From assembly GCF_005116675.2 (NCBI RefSeq), contig NZ_CP050699.1, positions 1,263,001 through 1,327,000 of the forward strand: DNA of 64,000 nt. The letters run 5' to 3'. This DNA is from Desulfosediminicola ganghwensis (GTDB taxonomy: Bacteria; Desulfobacterota; Desulfobulbia; Desulfobulbales; Desulfocapsaceae). The first letter of the stretch is position 1. Each line of letters begins with the position of its first letter. The notes beneath the pieces are model-generated. The model searched no databases. It was not told the DNA's origin and saw nothing but the letters and a program-made list of their open reading frames with translations. Positions 35,383-43,553 of this stretch are shown one piece after another. A program made the translations under genes and the position numbers.

Positions 35383-36282
35383 ATGTGGAAGAAAGCAGTA
35401 TATGTGTCACTGGCAGCCTTATTGTTCAGCTCACCAGCCATGGCTATCGAGATGCCTGCCGATCTGGCTGTTACATTTAACAATGAATCATCTGCTTATC
35501 CTTCAAATAAGTTTGATCAGATACTGGAGGCGTATGGCCTTTCATTTATTGCCGAAAATGGTGAGACTGTTCCAGTTACTTACGCAAGCGTAAACGGTGA
35601 AGAGCCAGTTTTTAACGATCTCAGCATAGCCTATTCTCCGAAAGACTATCATAAAATTTTTACCGCCTACGGGTTGGAACTCACCGCTGAGAAGGCAAGC
35701 AGCTTAATGGTTCAATCCTATGCCAGAGTGGTTGAGGATGAAGTTGTCTTTGGTGATAGTGTATCCATAGCTTACAACAGTTGGGAGTGGCAGGATATCC
35801 TGAGCGCGTATACTGCAATATCAGCCAAGGAAACCATGGCGGTTGCAGCGGTTGCTGAACCCGACACCGATGGTGACGGAGTAATTGATATTCGTGATGC
35901 CTGCCCTGACACTCCTAAGGGTGTCCAGGCCAATGAGCGTGGTTGCTGGGAATATTCGGGCCTTGCTTTCGAGTTGAACAGTGCTTCTATTAAACCGGAA
36001 TATTACGAGACATTACGTGGTGCAAAAAAAGTATTCGATCTCAATCCGGGTCTGAAGGTGGTTATTGAAGGTCACACCTGTGATCTTGGTGCTGCTACCT
36101 ATAATCAGGGCCTTTCCGAAAGACGTGCAAAGGCTGTAGCGGATTATCTGGTCAACGAGGTAGGTGTTGATGCCGATTCTGTAAAATGGGCTGGCTTTGG
36201 TGAAGACCAGCCTGCTTACAGCAATGCCACCGAAGAGGGCAGAGCGAAAAACCGCCGGGTTCAGTTCAAACGTTGGGAATAA
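35383..36282 (+). CDS. OmpA-family protein with N-terminal triple repeat and calcium-type linker (paralogue 2)
   Basis: 299 residues, ATG 35383 after AGGAGAAAAGT. Same plan as the paralogue at 29320: signal peptide, three ~25-residue FNxxSxAYxxxxFxxILxAYGL-like units (TFNNESSAYPSNKFDQILEA, VFNDLSIAYSPKDYHKIFTA and the divergent third copy VFGDSVSIAYNSWEWQDILS), then an OmpA C-terminal domain ending GRAKNRRVQFKRWE. The linker differs: DTDGDGVIDIRDACPDTPKG, a thrombospondin-type-3 calcium-binding motif absent from paralogue 1. The pair probably arose by duplication with linker divergence. Confidence 0.87.
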   Translation: MWKKAVYVSLAALLFSSPAMAIEMPADLAVTFNNESSAYPSNKFDQILEAYGLSFIAENGETVPVTYASVNGEEPVFNDLSIAYSPKDYHKIFTAYGLELTAEKASSLMVQSYARVVEDEVVFGDSVSIAYNSWEWQDILSAYTAISAKETMAVAAVAEPDTDGDGVIDIRDACPDTPKGVQANERGCWEYSGLAFELNSASIKPEYYETLRGAKKVFDLNPGLKVVIEGHTCDLGAATYNQGLSERRAKAVADYLVNEVGVDADSVKWAGFGEDQPAYSNATEEGRAKNRRVQFKRWE

Positions 36283-36327
36283 GCAGAGATGAAATAGAAA
36301 GTAATTGGTAATACTCAATTCTTTTAT

Positions 36328-36366
36328 CCCCCATGTCCTTTTCCTCTTCGGGCATGGGGGATTTTT
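36328..36366 (+). terminator. Intrinsic terminator
   Basis: CCCCCATG (36328-36335) pairs with CATGGGGG (36353-36360), followed by ATTTTTG. It ends the second OmpA-family gene, just before the convergent dioxygenase-like gene. Confidence 0.8.
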
Positions 36367-36391
36367 GTTTGTTGTAAACCAGCATATGACT

Positions 36392-37216
36392 TCAGCCAAT
36401 TTTAACCGAAGTCATCGAGAGTGAGCCCCCAACCGGCTGATCATTGAATAGGGTAATCTCATCTTTACCATCCGTAAGAGCAAGCGCGTACAGAAGTGGC
36501 AGATAGTGCTCGGGCGTCGGGATTGCGAGTCGGAACGCTTTGCCAAGCTTTGAATAGTCGATCAGTTTTTGATGATTGCCATCGAGGATGTATCTTTTCA
36601 TCCGGGTCGATGCTTCCTCGGCCCACTCATGCGCATAGTTCTGGTCCAGCTTATCCCATGCTATCAGTTCCAGGTTATGCACCAGATTACCGCTGCCAAC
36701 GATGAGTATTCCTTTCTGGCGCAGCGCCCGGAGTTCTCCGGCAAGTTCATAGTGATACTTCGGACCCTGGGTTGAGTCGAGGCTGAGCTGGATTACCGGA
36801 ATATCCGCCTTGGGGTACATGTGTCGGAGTACTGTCCAGGCCCCGTGATCGAGCCCCCATTTATCATCGAGATGTACCTCGGTTTTTGTAATCAGTTCTC
36901 TGGTATGTTTGGCAAGATCGGGACTGCCGGGCGCTGGATAGTGAATTTCATAGAGTTCCTGGGGAAATCCATAAAAATCGTGGATTGTGACCGGTGCCTC
37001 CATGGCCGTGACCATGGTTCCCCGTGTTTCCCAGTGGGCAGAAATACATAAGATGGCATTCGGCCTTTCGATCTGTACTGATACCTTTCTAAGACCCTGC
37101 ACAATCTCATCATCTTTGATGGCATGCATCGGACTGCCATGTCCCAGGAAAAGCACCGGCATCGTGGTCGTGCTTTCAAGGGGTTCTGCAATATTGTTCA
37201 GATCGTTCAGTTTCAT
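36392..37216 (-). CDS. ygiD: Extradiol ring-cleavage dioxygenase family (LigB/YgiD type)
   Basis: 274 residues from ATG 37216; upstream codons to 37258 are dropped on family length (~260-275). Conserved metal-site residues appear in FLGHGSPMHA (His near 29), ISAHWETRG, GLDHGAWTVLRHMYP (second His) and LVHNLELI. YgiD-type enzymes open DOPA-like catechol rings with zinc or iron. In an anaerobe the true substrate is doubtful, and a role in detoxifying catechols is possible. Same strand as YceI but separated by two large stem-loops. Confidence 0.85.
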   Translation of the reverse strand: MKLNDLNNIAEPLESTTTMPVLFLGHGSPMHAIKDDEIVQGLRKVSVQIERPNAILCISAHWETRGTMVTAMEAPVTIHDFYGFPQELYEIHYPAPGSPDLAKHTRELITKTEVHLDDKWGLDHGAWTVLRHMYPKADIPVIQLSLDSTQGPKYHYELAGELRALRQKGILIVGSGNLVHNLELIAWDKLDQNYAHEWAEEASTRMKRYILDGNHQKLIDYSKLGKAFRLAIPTPEHYLPLLYALALTDGKDEITLFNDQPVGGSLSMTSVKIG

Positions 37217-37288
37217 AATCACCAACCTTGCACCAAGAGCAGTGCGTTGTAAAGACAAGGTGCTTTTTCAGGTGAAAAGATTGTAAAT

Positions 37289-37375
37289 TCGGCTCATTAT
37301 TCTGCCGAACAGATAATGAGCCGATAGAGGCATCGGCCCCTGGGTGGGGCAAGTACCCACCCAGGGGGCCGATGC
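37289..37375. repeat. Tandem pair of long stem-loops
   Basis: First: perfect 12-bp stem, arms 37289-37300 and 37313-37324, 12-nt loop. Second: arms 37330-37348 and 37356-37375, 19 bp with one bulged G and 7-nt loop. The second begins 2 nt after the yceI stop (minus strand) and has no T-run. They fill the space between yceI and the dioxygenase-like gene. Confidence 0.75.
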
Positions 37376-37376
37376 A

Positions 37377-37973
37377 TCAGTTCTGGATAAACTCAAGGTC
37401 TACGCGCACTTCTGCGATATCGCCAATCAGGAGATTGCCACCTTTGAGGACTGAGTTGTAAATGATGCCGAAATCTTCACGGTCAATTTCACCAGTAATC
37501 TCCGCACCTTTACGGTTATTGCCCCAGGGATCTGTTACTTCAACGTCTAATCCTTCCAGTAAAACCGAGACGGTTTTGGTTATGCCGTGCATATCCAGTG
37601 TGCCTTCAACCTGATATTTGCCATCGGCCACGGCAACAACCTTGTCGGAAGTGAAAAGGATGTTCGGGAACTTCTCGACATCAAAAAAATCGGGGCTTCT
37701 CAGGTGGTCATCGCGCTTTTTAACACCGGTATCGACGGATACGGGATCAATGGTAATCTCCAGAGTAAACGGGTTAGGTCCGGACTCGTGAAATTCAATA
37801 GTTCCTGCTACATTGCTGAAAGTCCCTTTGACCTTACTGATGGCCATATGCTGAATGGCAAAATTGGCAGCCGAGTGATCGGTATCAATCTTCCAGGTTG
37901 AGGAGTATGCCCCGGTAACTCCGCCGGCCAATATCAGTACTGCACTTATTGCTACCACAACTATTTTTCTCAT
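37377..37973 (-). CDS. yceI: YceI-family periplasmic lipid-binding protein
   Basis: 198 residues from ATG 37973, with AAGGA about 7 nt upstream. Signal peptide to about residue 24. The lipocalin-like fold begins WKIDTDHSAANFAIQHM and includes KVKGTFSNVAGTI, KKRDDHLRSPDFFDVEKFP and the terminal DLEFIQN. Family members bind isoprenoid lipids; one is stress- or pH-induced in E. coli. Divergent from the LysR gene at 38098, which may control it. Confidence 0.92.
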   Translation of the reverse strand: MRKIVVVAISAVLILAGGVTGAYSSTWKIDTDHSAANFAIQHMAISKVKGTFSNVAGTIEFHESGPNPFTLEITIDPVSVDTGVKKRDDHLRSPDFFDVEKFPNILFTSDKVVAVADGKYQVEGTLDMHGITKTVSVLLEGLDVEVTDPWGNNRKGAEITGEIDREDFGIIYNSVLKGGNLLIGDIAEVRVDLEFIQN

Positions 37974-38097
37974 TTTCAATTCCTTTAATAGAGTAAGGTT
38001 GACTGAAGCTGCTTAAGAACAGCGTCTCTTGTACCACAATGTAGTCTGTGCTAAGATGCATATCAATTCGCAAAAAACGCAAAAGAGGATTGCAAAA

Positions 38098-38997
38098 ATG
38101 CACAACAAGGCCAACTGGGACAACTATCTCTATTTTCTTCGGGTGGCACGCCTTGGCTCTCTGAGCGCGGCGAGTAAATCCCTGCAGGTGAATCACTCTA
38201 CGGTGTTGCGTCGAATTAACAGCCTTGAGGAAAAACTTGAAGCCAGGTTATTCGAGAGGCTGAATAGCGGATATGTACTGACGCAGAGCGGTAAAGAGAT
38301 TCTGAGCCGTGTCGATCATATCGAAGGGGAGTTTCTGGCGATTGAGAGAACGATCTCGGGTAGAGATATTCGCTATGAGGGGAAAATTAAACTCTCTACC
38401 ACAGACACCCTGGGAGAGTATTGGCTACCGCCATACGTGAAAAAATTCAAGGAACTGCAACCCGGCATTCAGCTGGATATCGATATCAGAACCGATTATA
38501 CGGATCTGACCAAAAGAGAAGCGGATATAGCCCTGGTGGCAGTGAATCGTCACCCGGAATATGTAGTTGGTAAATCCCTGGCCCCAATCAGGCTCAAACT
38601 CTATGCGACCAGGGAATATATACAAACCCATGGAAAGCCAACCTCCCATGAACAACTGGCTGAACACAGAATACTCATCCTCAACGAGAGACTCGGGCGT
38701 ATCGGCTTTAATGAATGGCTGAAGAATCTGGTGCCCAAATCCGCAATAGCCCTGAGTTGTAATATGCTTACTACTCTTTACCACTACACTCACCAGGGAT
38801 TGGGCATAGCCCCATTACCGACCTATGTTGGTGATCAGGACAAAGACCTGGTTGCTGTTCTGGATGTGCCTGAGAAGTTTCACCATAAAATCTGGATGTT
38901 GACACACCCTGACCTGAGAAATACCATGAGGATCAAGGCGTTTATGCAGTTTATGTACAACGAGACTGCTGTTAAGGGAAAAAGCGCCTCACGTTGA
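38098..38997 (+). CDS. LysR-family transcriptional regulator
   Basis: 299 residues from ATG 38098 (AGAGGAT upstream); longer starts from 38029 fall in the yceI promoter region. HTH: YLYFLRVARLGSLSAASKSL then VNHSTVLRRINSLEEKLEARLFERL. The effector domain follows from about 95 (KIKLSTTDTLGEYWLPPYV). The LNHSTV-like recognition helix and DNYLYFLRVA are typical of the subgroup related to AmpR/GcvA-like cousins regulating neighbouring genes. It faces yceI across 124 bp. Confidence 0.9.
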   Translation: MHNKANWDNYLYFLRVARLGSLSAASKSLQVNHSTVLRRINSLEEKLEARLFERLNSGYVLTQSGKEILSRVDHIEGEFLAIERTISGRDIRYEGKIKLSTTDTLGEYWLPPYVKKFKELQPGIQLDIDIRTDYTDLTKREADIALVAVNRHPEYVVGKSLAPIRLKLYATREYIQTHGKPTSHEQLAEHRILILNERLGRIGFNEWLKNLVPKSAIALSCNMLTTLYHYTHQGLGIAPLPTYVGDQDKDLVAVLDVPEKFHHKIWMLTHPDLRNTMRIKAFMQFMYNETAVKGKSASR

Positions 38998-39044
38998 TAG
39001 CTACTGCGAAGGTAATGTGTCGATTATTCTCAATCCGCTGATGC

Positions 39045-39095
39045 TGTTCCCGATCGGGAACAACCCTCCCCTGTGTTTGTTCCAAACCCGGAACA
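39045..39095 (+). promoter_or_regulatory. Two enhancer-like palindromes (TGTTCC-N6-GGAACA)
   Basis: TGTTCCCGATCGGGAACA at 39045-39062 is a perfect 18-bp palindrome. A second site with identical arms sits at 39078-39095. Their centres are 33 bp apart, about three helical turns, so dimers would lie on one DNA face. Paired sites 75-140 bp upstream of a sigma-54 promoter are the usual arrangement for NtrC-family activators. Confidence 0.7.
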
Positions 39096-39169
39096 GAAAC
39101 TCATTTTCGGAATCGATCTGTTCTGAATAAGATCTAAGATATCAATTGCATAGCGATTGTTGTGGTAGC

Positions 39170-39184
39170 TGGCATACGGCTTGC
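39170..39184 (+). promoter_or_regulatory. Sigma-54 promoter of the YeiH-type exporter gene
   Basis: TGGCATACGGCTTGC fits the -24/-12 consensus TGGCAYR-N4-TTGC, with the GG and GC exactly 10 nt apart. A sequence near the IHF consensus (TATCAA-N4-ATA, 39140-39152) lies between it and the upstream palindromes. The start codon is 132 nt downstream. Confidence 0.75.
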
Positions 39185-39265
39185 GATAGTAGCTCTCAAG
39201 AAATCAGGACGTGCGTGATAGGGAAATGCCTGCTGTATACGACAACCCGTTCGAGCATGGAAATA

Positions 39266-39294
39266 CGCAGAGGTGAGTGTAACTCACTTCTGCG
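39266..39294 (+). promoter_or_regulatory. Hairpin in the 5' leader of the YeiH-type gene
   Basis: Arms 39266-39278 and 39282-39294 pair over 13 bp (one G-U) around the three-base loop GTA. The stem ends 12 nt before the GAGG ribosome-binding site (39307-39310). It could protect the mRNA 5' end or tune translation. It is too close to the start codon, and lacks the T-run, to be a terminator. Confidence 0.55.
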
Positions 39295-39316
39295 GAAGTT
39301 TGATAATGAGGAAACT

Positions 39317-40399
39317 ATGTCACAAGCAAGTCACACCATCAGCGGTGTGAGCGCTCAGCGCTCATTGTTTAACACGGTGGCTGAAAGTCTGCCCGGCCTG
39401 TTACTGGTGGTATCGGTAGCGGTTACAGCATATCTGACAGCACCGCTTCTTCAGCAGTATGATTTTTTTAAAACCTATCTGTCGATTAAGGATTTTATTC
39501 TGGCGATTCTGATAGGTATCGCAATCCGCAATACTGTCGGCGTGCCGACCATGCTGCAGCCGGGTCTGCGCTATTCAACCATTATGACCAAGACCGGCAT
39601 TGTGGTGATGGGCGCCAAGTATTCGCTTGCAGGGCTGGTCACTGTTGGCAGTCAGGCTTTGATTATGATTGTGGTGTTCCTCTTTGGCTCCGCGATACTG
39701 TTGATGTGGGCCGCGCAGAAGATGAATATGTCCACTTCACTCAGTGCCTGCATCGCGGCAGGGTTGTCAGTTTGCGGTGTATCAGCAACAATCGCAGTGG
39801 CTCCTGCGGTGGGTGCCAAAAAAGAAGAGATGGCCTACTCGATTGCGGTGGTGCTGATGTTCGGTCTCCTGGCACTGATTGTATTTCCGCTTGTGGGTAA
39901 TGTCCTGCAACTTTCCGATGCTCAATATGGTGCTTTTGCCGGTGTGGGCATCGTCAACTCGGCTCAGGTACTGGCGGCTGGTTTTGGTTACAGCGACGGA
40001 GCCGGTCTTATCGCCGGTGTGTACAATATCGGCCGGGTGATTTTTCTCCCCTTTGTCGTTTTGATGCTGGTCATTATGGCAGCGTCGCGGGAAGCGACGA
40101 GCATGGGCAGTCAGCAAAGCGTCAACAAGTGGCGCATAATCGTCGATAAATTTCCGGTCTTCGTACTGGGCTTTCTGTTCGTGGTGTGCCTCAATACCGC
40201 AGGGATGCTGAACGAGGCGGATATTAACGTGGCGAAGACGTTCATGAACTGGGCGTTCCTACTGGGTTTTGCCAGCATAGGTTTGACCACCAGACTCTCT
40301 GATTTGAAGGCGGCGGGCCTTTCCGGTTTTGTTCTTGGCTTTTTTATCGCGTCTGCCAAGGCAGCCCTGGCTCTACTGGTAGTTCTCTACTTTTTCTAA
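39317..40399 (+). CDS. YeiH-type putative sulfate exporter family transporter
   Basis: 360 residues from ATG 39317 (GAGG 6 nt upstream); the frame continues upstream to 39146 through the leader and is not translated. About ten helices. UPF0324/PSE family features: ILAILIGIAIRNTVGV, KTGIVVMGAKYSLAGL, SACIAAGLSVCGVSATIAVAPAVGAKKEEMAYSIA and FMNWAFLLGFASIGLTTRL. The family is called putative sulfate exporter, with links to sulfur compounds such as cysteine, sulfite or taurine metabolism, but the substrate is not proven. Controlled by the sigma-54 promoter and twin sites upstream; followed by a small membrane peptide, a universal stress protein and a sensor/regulator triad. Confidence 0.88.
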   Translation: MSQASHTISGVSAQRSLFNTVAESLPGLLLVVSVAVTAYLTAPLLQQYDFFKTYLSIKDFILAILIGIAIRNTVGVPTMLQPGLRYSTIMTKTGIVVMGAKYSLAGLVTVGSQALIMIVVFLFGSAILLMWAAQKMNMSTSLSACIAAGLSVCGVSATIAVAPAVGAKKEEMAYSIAVVLMFGLLALIVFPLVGNVLQLSDAQYGAFAGVGIVNSAQVLAAGFGYSDGAGLIAGVYNIGRVIFLPFVVLMLVIMAASREATSMGSQQSVNKWRIIVDKFPVFVLGFLFVVCLNTAGMLNEADINVAKTFMNWAFLLGFASIGLTTRLSDLKAAGLSGFVLGFFIASAKAALALLVVLYFF

Positions 40400-40426
40400 T
40401 ACCCAAAATTTTATAGAGGAACAGTT

Positions 40427-40540
40427 ATGTTAAATAAAATTAAAAGCCTTTCAGCTTCACGAAAACAGGATCTCGCAGTGTGTATTATCGCTATTTCTCT
40501 GATCTGCGTTTCGAAGGTTGTGGGCGGTTTTATGGTTTGA
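40427..40540 (+). CDS. 37-residue single-helix membrane peptide
   Basis: ATG 40427 with AGAGGA 6 nt upstream, 27 nt after the exporter stop. Product starts MLNKIKSLSASRKQDLAVC and continues into a hydrophobic helix (about residues 17-36) ending GGFMV. The basic N-terminus and C-terminal helix suggest an inner-membrane peptide with the N-terminus inside. Strong translation signal and tight spacing argue that it is real and part of the exporter operon, perhaps as an accessory subunit. No family recognised. Confidence 0.6.
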   Translation: MLNKIKSLSASRKQDLAVCIIAISLICVSKVVGGFMV

Positions 40541-40671
40541 TTGTTTCAACGAATTATCTACCGATGGAAACAGGCAAGGACGGAGTGCTGCAGCAAAATC
40601 GGCTCTACCAAAGGGGTTTTGGCACTTCTGTCCTGTCCTCCATCTACTAACAGATAGATACCAGGTGAAAA

Positions 40672-41121
40672 ATGAGTAAAAAAGTGCTTCTGGCCACCAA
40701 AGGAACACCATCTTGTTCTAACGCAGAAAAGTCTGCCATTTCGTACTGCCGGGCAAACGACGCTGAGTTAGTGGTTCTCCATATTGTGGATTCTTCCCTG
40801 AAGCACTTTGGCCAGATAGATCCGCTTGCGACAGAAATTGACAAGTCACATTTTGTGGAATACATAGATAGGCTCTGTGAGTATGAAGCAAAGGAACGGT
40901 TTGAAAGTCTCAAGTCTCTGGCGGATTTGTCTGCTATACCTCTTCAGTTAAGGATATGTGATGGCTCACCGTTGCAAACAATCGTGCAGACTGTCAGAGA
41001 AGTTGAGCCGGAGCTCCTGATTATTGGTGGTAAAGCCAGACCAGCATATCGTTTTTTCAGTTTATCCAACAGGATCCACCGCAAAGTTCGCTGCCCGGTT
41101 CGCCAGGTTTATTATGCATGA
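40672..41121 (+). CDS. Universal stress protein (UspA fold)
   Basis: 149 residues after AGGTG. Rossmann-like alpha/beta: KVLLATKGTPSCSNAEKSAISYC, LVVLHIVDSS, a dimer-type helix region, LRICDGSPLQTIVQTVREVEPELLIIGGKA and a terminal VRCPVRQVYYA. The ATP loop G2xG9xG(S/T) is not intact (GGKARPAYRFFSLSNRI), so it probably does not bind ATP in the usual way. Usp genes often accompany transporters as regulators. It is 131 nt after the 37-residue peptide and 45 nt before the binding-protein gene. Confidence 0.85.
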   Translation: MSKKVLLATKGTPSCSNAEKSAISYCRANDAELVVLHIVDSSLKHFGQIDPLATEIDKSHFVEYIDRLCEYEAKERFESLKSLADLSAIPLQLRICDGSPLQTIVQTVREVEPELLIIGGKARPAYRFFSLSNRIHRKVRCPVRQVYYA

Positions 41122-41166
41122 TGGTAAAAGAAGAAAAATAATTTTTATGAAGAACAGGTTGCTGAA

Positions 41167-42039
41167 ATGCGACGACTTGTAGTGGCACTGTGTGTCCTTC
41201 TCTTTTGCCTGACCATTACGAACTCCACTGCGATTGCCCGTGACGTCCTGCGGTTCGGAGTCATTACCCTCAATCATCCGCTGGTGATGTACCGGCATTA
41301 CCTCCCGTTTACCGATTACTTAGCCAAGCGGCTGGGAATAGAGATAGAGCTTGTGCTCGCGGCAGATTATCAGGGGATTGTCGATGCCATGGCAGAAGAG
41401 CGGGTTGACATTGCTCTTTTGGCAGGTGTCTCTTACCTCAAGGTTCAGGAAACTACAGCCACCCGTTTGATCTGCGCAGTACGTTCCCAGGAGGGAACGC
41501 CAACCAGTCGTTCTGCGATTGTAGTACGTGCTGACCGTCAAGACATTCGCTCTCTTCATGAATTAAAAGGCCATTCTTTTGCGTTTGGCTCAAAGGATTC
41601 GACTTCCAGCTATCTTGGGCCTCTGGGGTATTTGGTTAAGCATGGAATTACCCCGGAAGATTTTTCCCACTGGCAGAATTTCAGGACCCATGATGCGGTG
41701 ATACGAGCGCTGTTGCTCGGGAAGGTTGATGCCGGCGCGGTTTCCAAAGAGGCATTGGCAAAATTTCCTGCAGAAAGTCTGAAGGTTTTGGCCATAACAC
41801 CTCAACTGCCTGGTTTTGTGCTGGTCAGTACTGCAAATGTTCCGGAAGATCTTCATGCCCGGTTGCAGACCCTCTTGCTGAATCTTAACTATCAGGATCC
41901 AGAACTGGCCAGTTCCCTTGAGCGCTGGAGTCCGATGCTTCGTGCGGGATTTACCGGAGTTGATGAAAGTCATTATGCTCCGGTACAAAAACTGATGCAT
42001 GAACTCGAGGCACAAGGATTTTATGGTGATAAACGATGA
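41167..42039 (+). CDS. Periplasmic PhnD-like binding protein (sensor component)
   Basis: 290 residues. Signal peptide ends near TAIA-R (residue 23). Mature part: LRFGVITLNHPLVMYRHYLPFTDYLAKRLGIEIELVLAADYQGIVDAM, GSKDSTSSYLGPLGYLVKHGI and a VDAGAVSKEAL segment, matching phosphate/phosphite/phosphonate binding proteins (PhnD/TorT-like). No ABC permease or ATPase is near. Instead its stop overlaps the start of a histidine kinase by 4 nt, so it most likely acts as the ligand-sensing partner of that kinase. The ligand is unknown; anions such as sulfite, phosphonate or sulfonates are guesses from the family and the exporter. Confidence 0.85.
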   Translation: MRRLVVALCVLLFCLTITNSTAIARDVLRFGVITLNHPLVMYRHYLPFTDYLAKRLGIEIELVLAADYQGIVDAMAEERVDIALLAGVSYLKVQETTATRLICAVRSQEGTPTSRSAIVVRADRQDIRSLHELKGHSFAFGSKDSTSSYLGPLGYLVKHGITPEDFSHWQNFRTHDAVIRALLLGKVDAGAVSKEALAKFPAESLKVLAITPQLPGFVLVSTANVPEDLHARLQTLLLNLNYQDPELASSLERWSPMLRAGFTGVDESHYAPVQKLMHELEAQGFYGDKR

Positions 42040-43553
42040 TAACCGCAGGGGGGATTCGGGCAAAATTTGTTCTGCTGGCATTCTTTTGCGTGTTCTGCAC
42101 GGTAGCGAGCATCAGCTATAAGGTTTTTGATCGGGAGCGGAATCTGCTTGAAAAAAATACGGAACAACAAGCCCTGCTTTTAGCAAAAAGCTCTGCGATT
42201 CTTTTTATAAACGCTCTTGTTTACGAAGAGATAGGCATCGCAGACAACGATGACATAACAGAGTTTCTGGATTTTTACGTGTCTGATGTAATGGCCATGG
42301 ATTCGCGAATCAAATCTTTTATGGTTTTTGATCGCGAACTTCGAGTTGTGAGTCATGATGATCTGAAATATTACGGCACACAGCTTAAAGCGTCAAAGTA
42401 TCGGCAAGTACTCAGCAGTAGCGAGGATAGAGTAGAGCGTTTCAGTAGAGATGGGTGGCCAATGCTTGAAGTTTTGGTTCCTCTGGCTATCGAATCTAAA
42501 AACTGGGGTGGTTGCAGAATCATTTTCTCGTTGAGTGAGATAGAGGCGGCCAGTCGCGATTTGCTCAACAAGATACTTGCTGCGGCCGCAGTAGCTTTGC
42601 TGATGTCTCTGATTATCATAGGTTTTGCCGCAGAATATTTTATTCGGCCCATTAAACGGCTTTCAGACAGGATGGAGCAGATGACCTCCGTGGGAGATGT
42701 CTCAACGCCCATGCCTGACTTACCGGCCAGAAATGATGAAATAGGGCAGTTGCAACAGAGCTTCTCCTGGATGGTGGCCCGTCTGCAAAAAGAGGAGCAG
42801 CGCCGCAGGCAGACGCTGGAGAAGTTGCTGCATACAGAGAAGATGGCCTCGGTAGGTCAGCTGACAGCTTCTATCGCCCATGAAATTAATAACCCTTTAG
42901 GTGGTGTGATTCTCTGCTTCAATAACCTTGTTGACGGCAAACTCGACGAAAAGAGTCGACAGCAGCATATCGAGGTCATTCAGCAGAGTCTGGACAGGAT
43001 GCGCGATACCATGCGCGGTCTGCTCGATTATTCGCGCCAGCCTGAGTTGACCTTGCAGAGAGTGTCCATAGCCGAGGTTATTGTTAAATCGACAGCTCTA
43101 TTGGAAACGATGCTGCGGCGCAGGGGAATCGGGCTGGAGGTGAATCTGGAAGAGGGGTTGCCGCTGATGTCGATTGACAGTCTGAAAATTCAGCAGGTCA
43201 TCGTCAATTTGCTACTGAACGGGGCTCATGCTATCGAGCGCCGGCAGCAGGCCTGTGAGGGGGGAGTGCTGCGTATTGAAGCACGACAAACTAACGATAG
43301 CGTATTGCTTTCTGTGTCTGACAATGGTCATGGCGTACCCGGGGAGCTTCAGGAGAAAATTTTCGAACTTTTCTTCAGTACCATGCAACAGGGCAAGGGA
43401 ACCGGGCTGGGACTGGCTGTATCCAGATCCATTGCCGAGCAGCATGGCGGTCGGCTTTGGCTCAGTGAGAGCAGTGCCGACGGATCAACTTTTACACTTT
43501 CGCTACATATTGAGGACGAAGCAGATGGAGAGCAGGCGTATACTCCTGGTTGA
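42036..43553 (+). CDS. Sensor histidine kinase with HAMP domain
   Basis: 505 residues. TM1 near residues 9-29, an extracytoplasmic domain (30-175), TM2 near 178-200, then a HAMP linker (RPIKRLSDRMEQMTSVGD...). The HisKA box SVGQLTASIAHEINNPLGG has the phospho-His at H282. The ATPase domain shows the N box (VNLLLNGAHAIE), G1 (SVSDNGHGVP) and G2 (GKGTGLGLAV). Start ATG overlaps the binding-protein stop (ATGA), and its end overlaps the response regulator by 29 nt, so all three are made together. The periplasmic domain probably docks the PhnD-like protein. Confidence 0.93.
   Translation: MITAGGIRAKFVLLAFFCVFCTVASISYKVFDRERNLLEKNTEQQALLLAKSSAILFINALVYEEIGIADNDDITEFLDFYVSDVMAMDSRIKSFMVFDRELRVVSHDDLKYYGTQLKASKYRQVLSSSEDRVERFSRDGWPMLEVLVPLAIESKNWGGCRIIFSLSEIEAASRDLLNKILAAAAVALLMSLIIIGFAAEYFIRPIKRLSDRMEQMTSVGDVSTPMPDLPARNDEIGQLQQSFSWMVARLQKEEQRRRQTLEKLLHTEKMASVGQLTASIAHEINNPLGGVILCFNNLVDGKLDEKSRQQHIEVIQQSLDRMRDTMRGLLDYSRQPELTLQRVSIAEVIVKSTALLETMLRRRGIGLEVNLEEGLPLMSIDSLKIQQVIVNLLLNGAHAIERRQQACEGGVLRIEARQTNDSVLLSVSDNGHGVPGELQEKIFELFFSTMQQGKGTGLGLAVSRSIAEQHGGRLWLSESSADGSTFTLSLHIEDEADGEQAYTPG

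Noticed and set aside
35132-35593. 153-codon frame overlapping the second OmpA-family gene
   Set aside because: It runs out of frame through a gene with a clear ribosome-binding site and signal peptide; it is a shadow.
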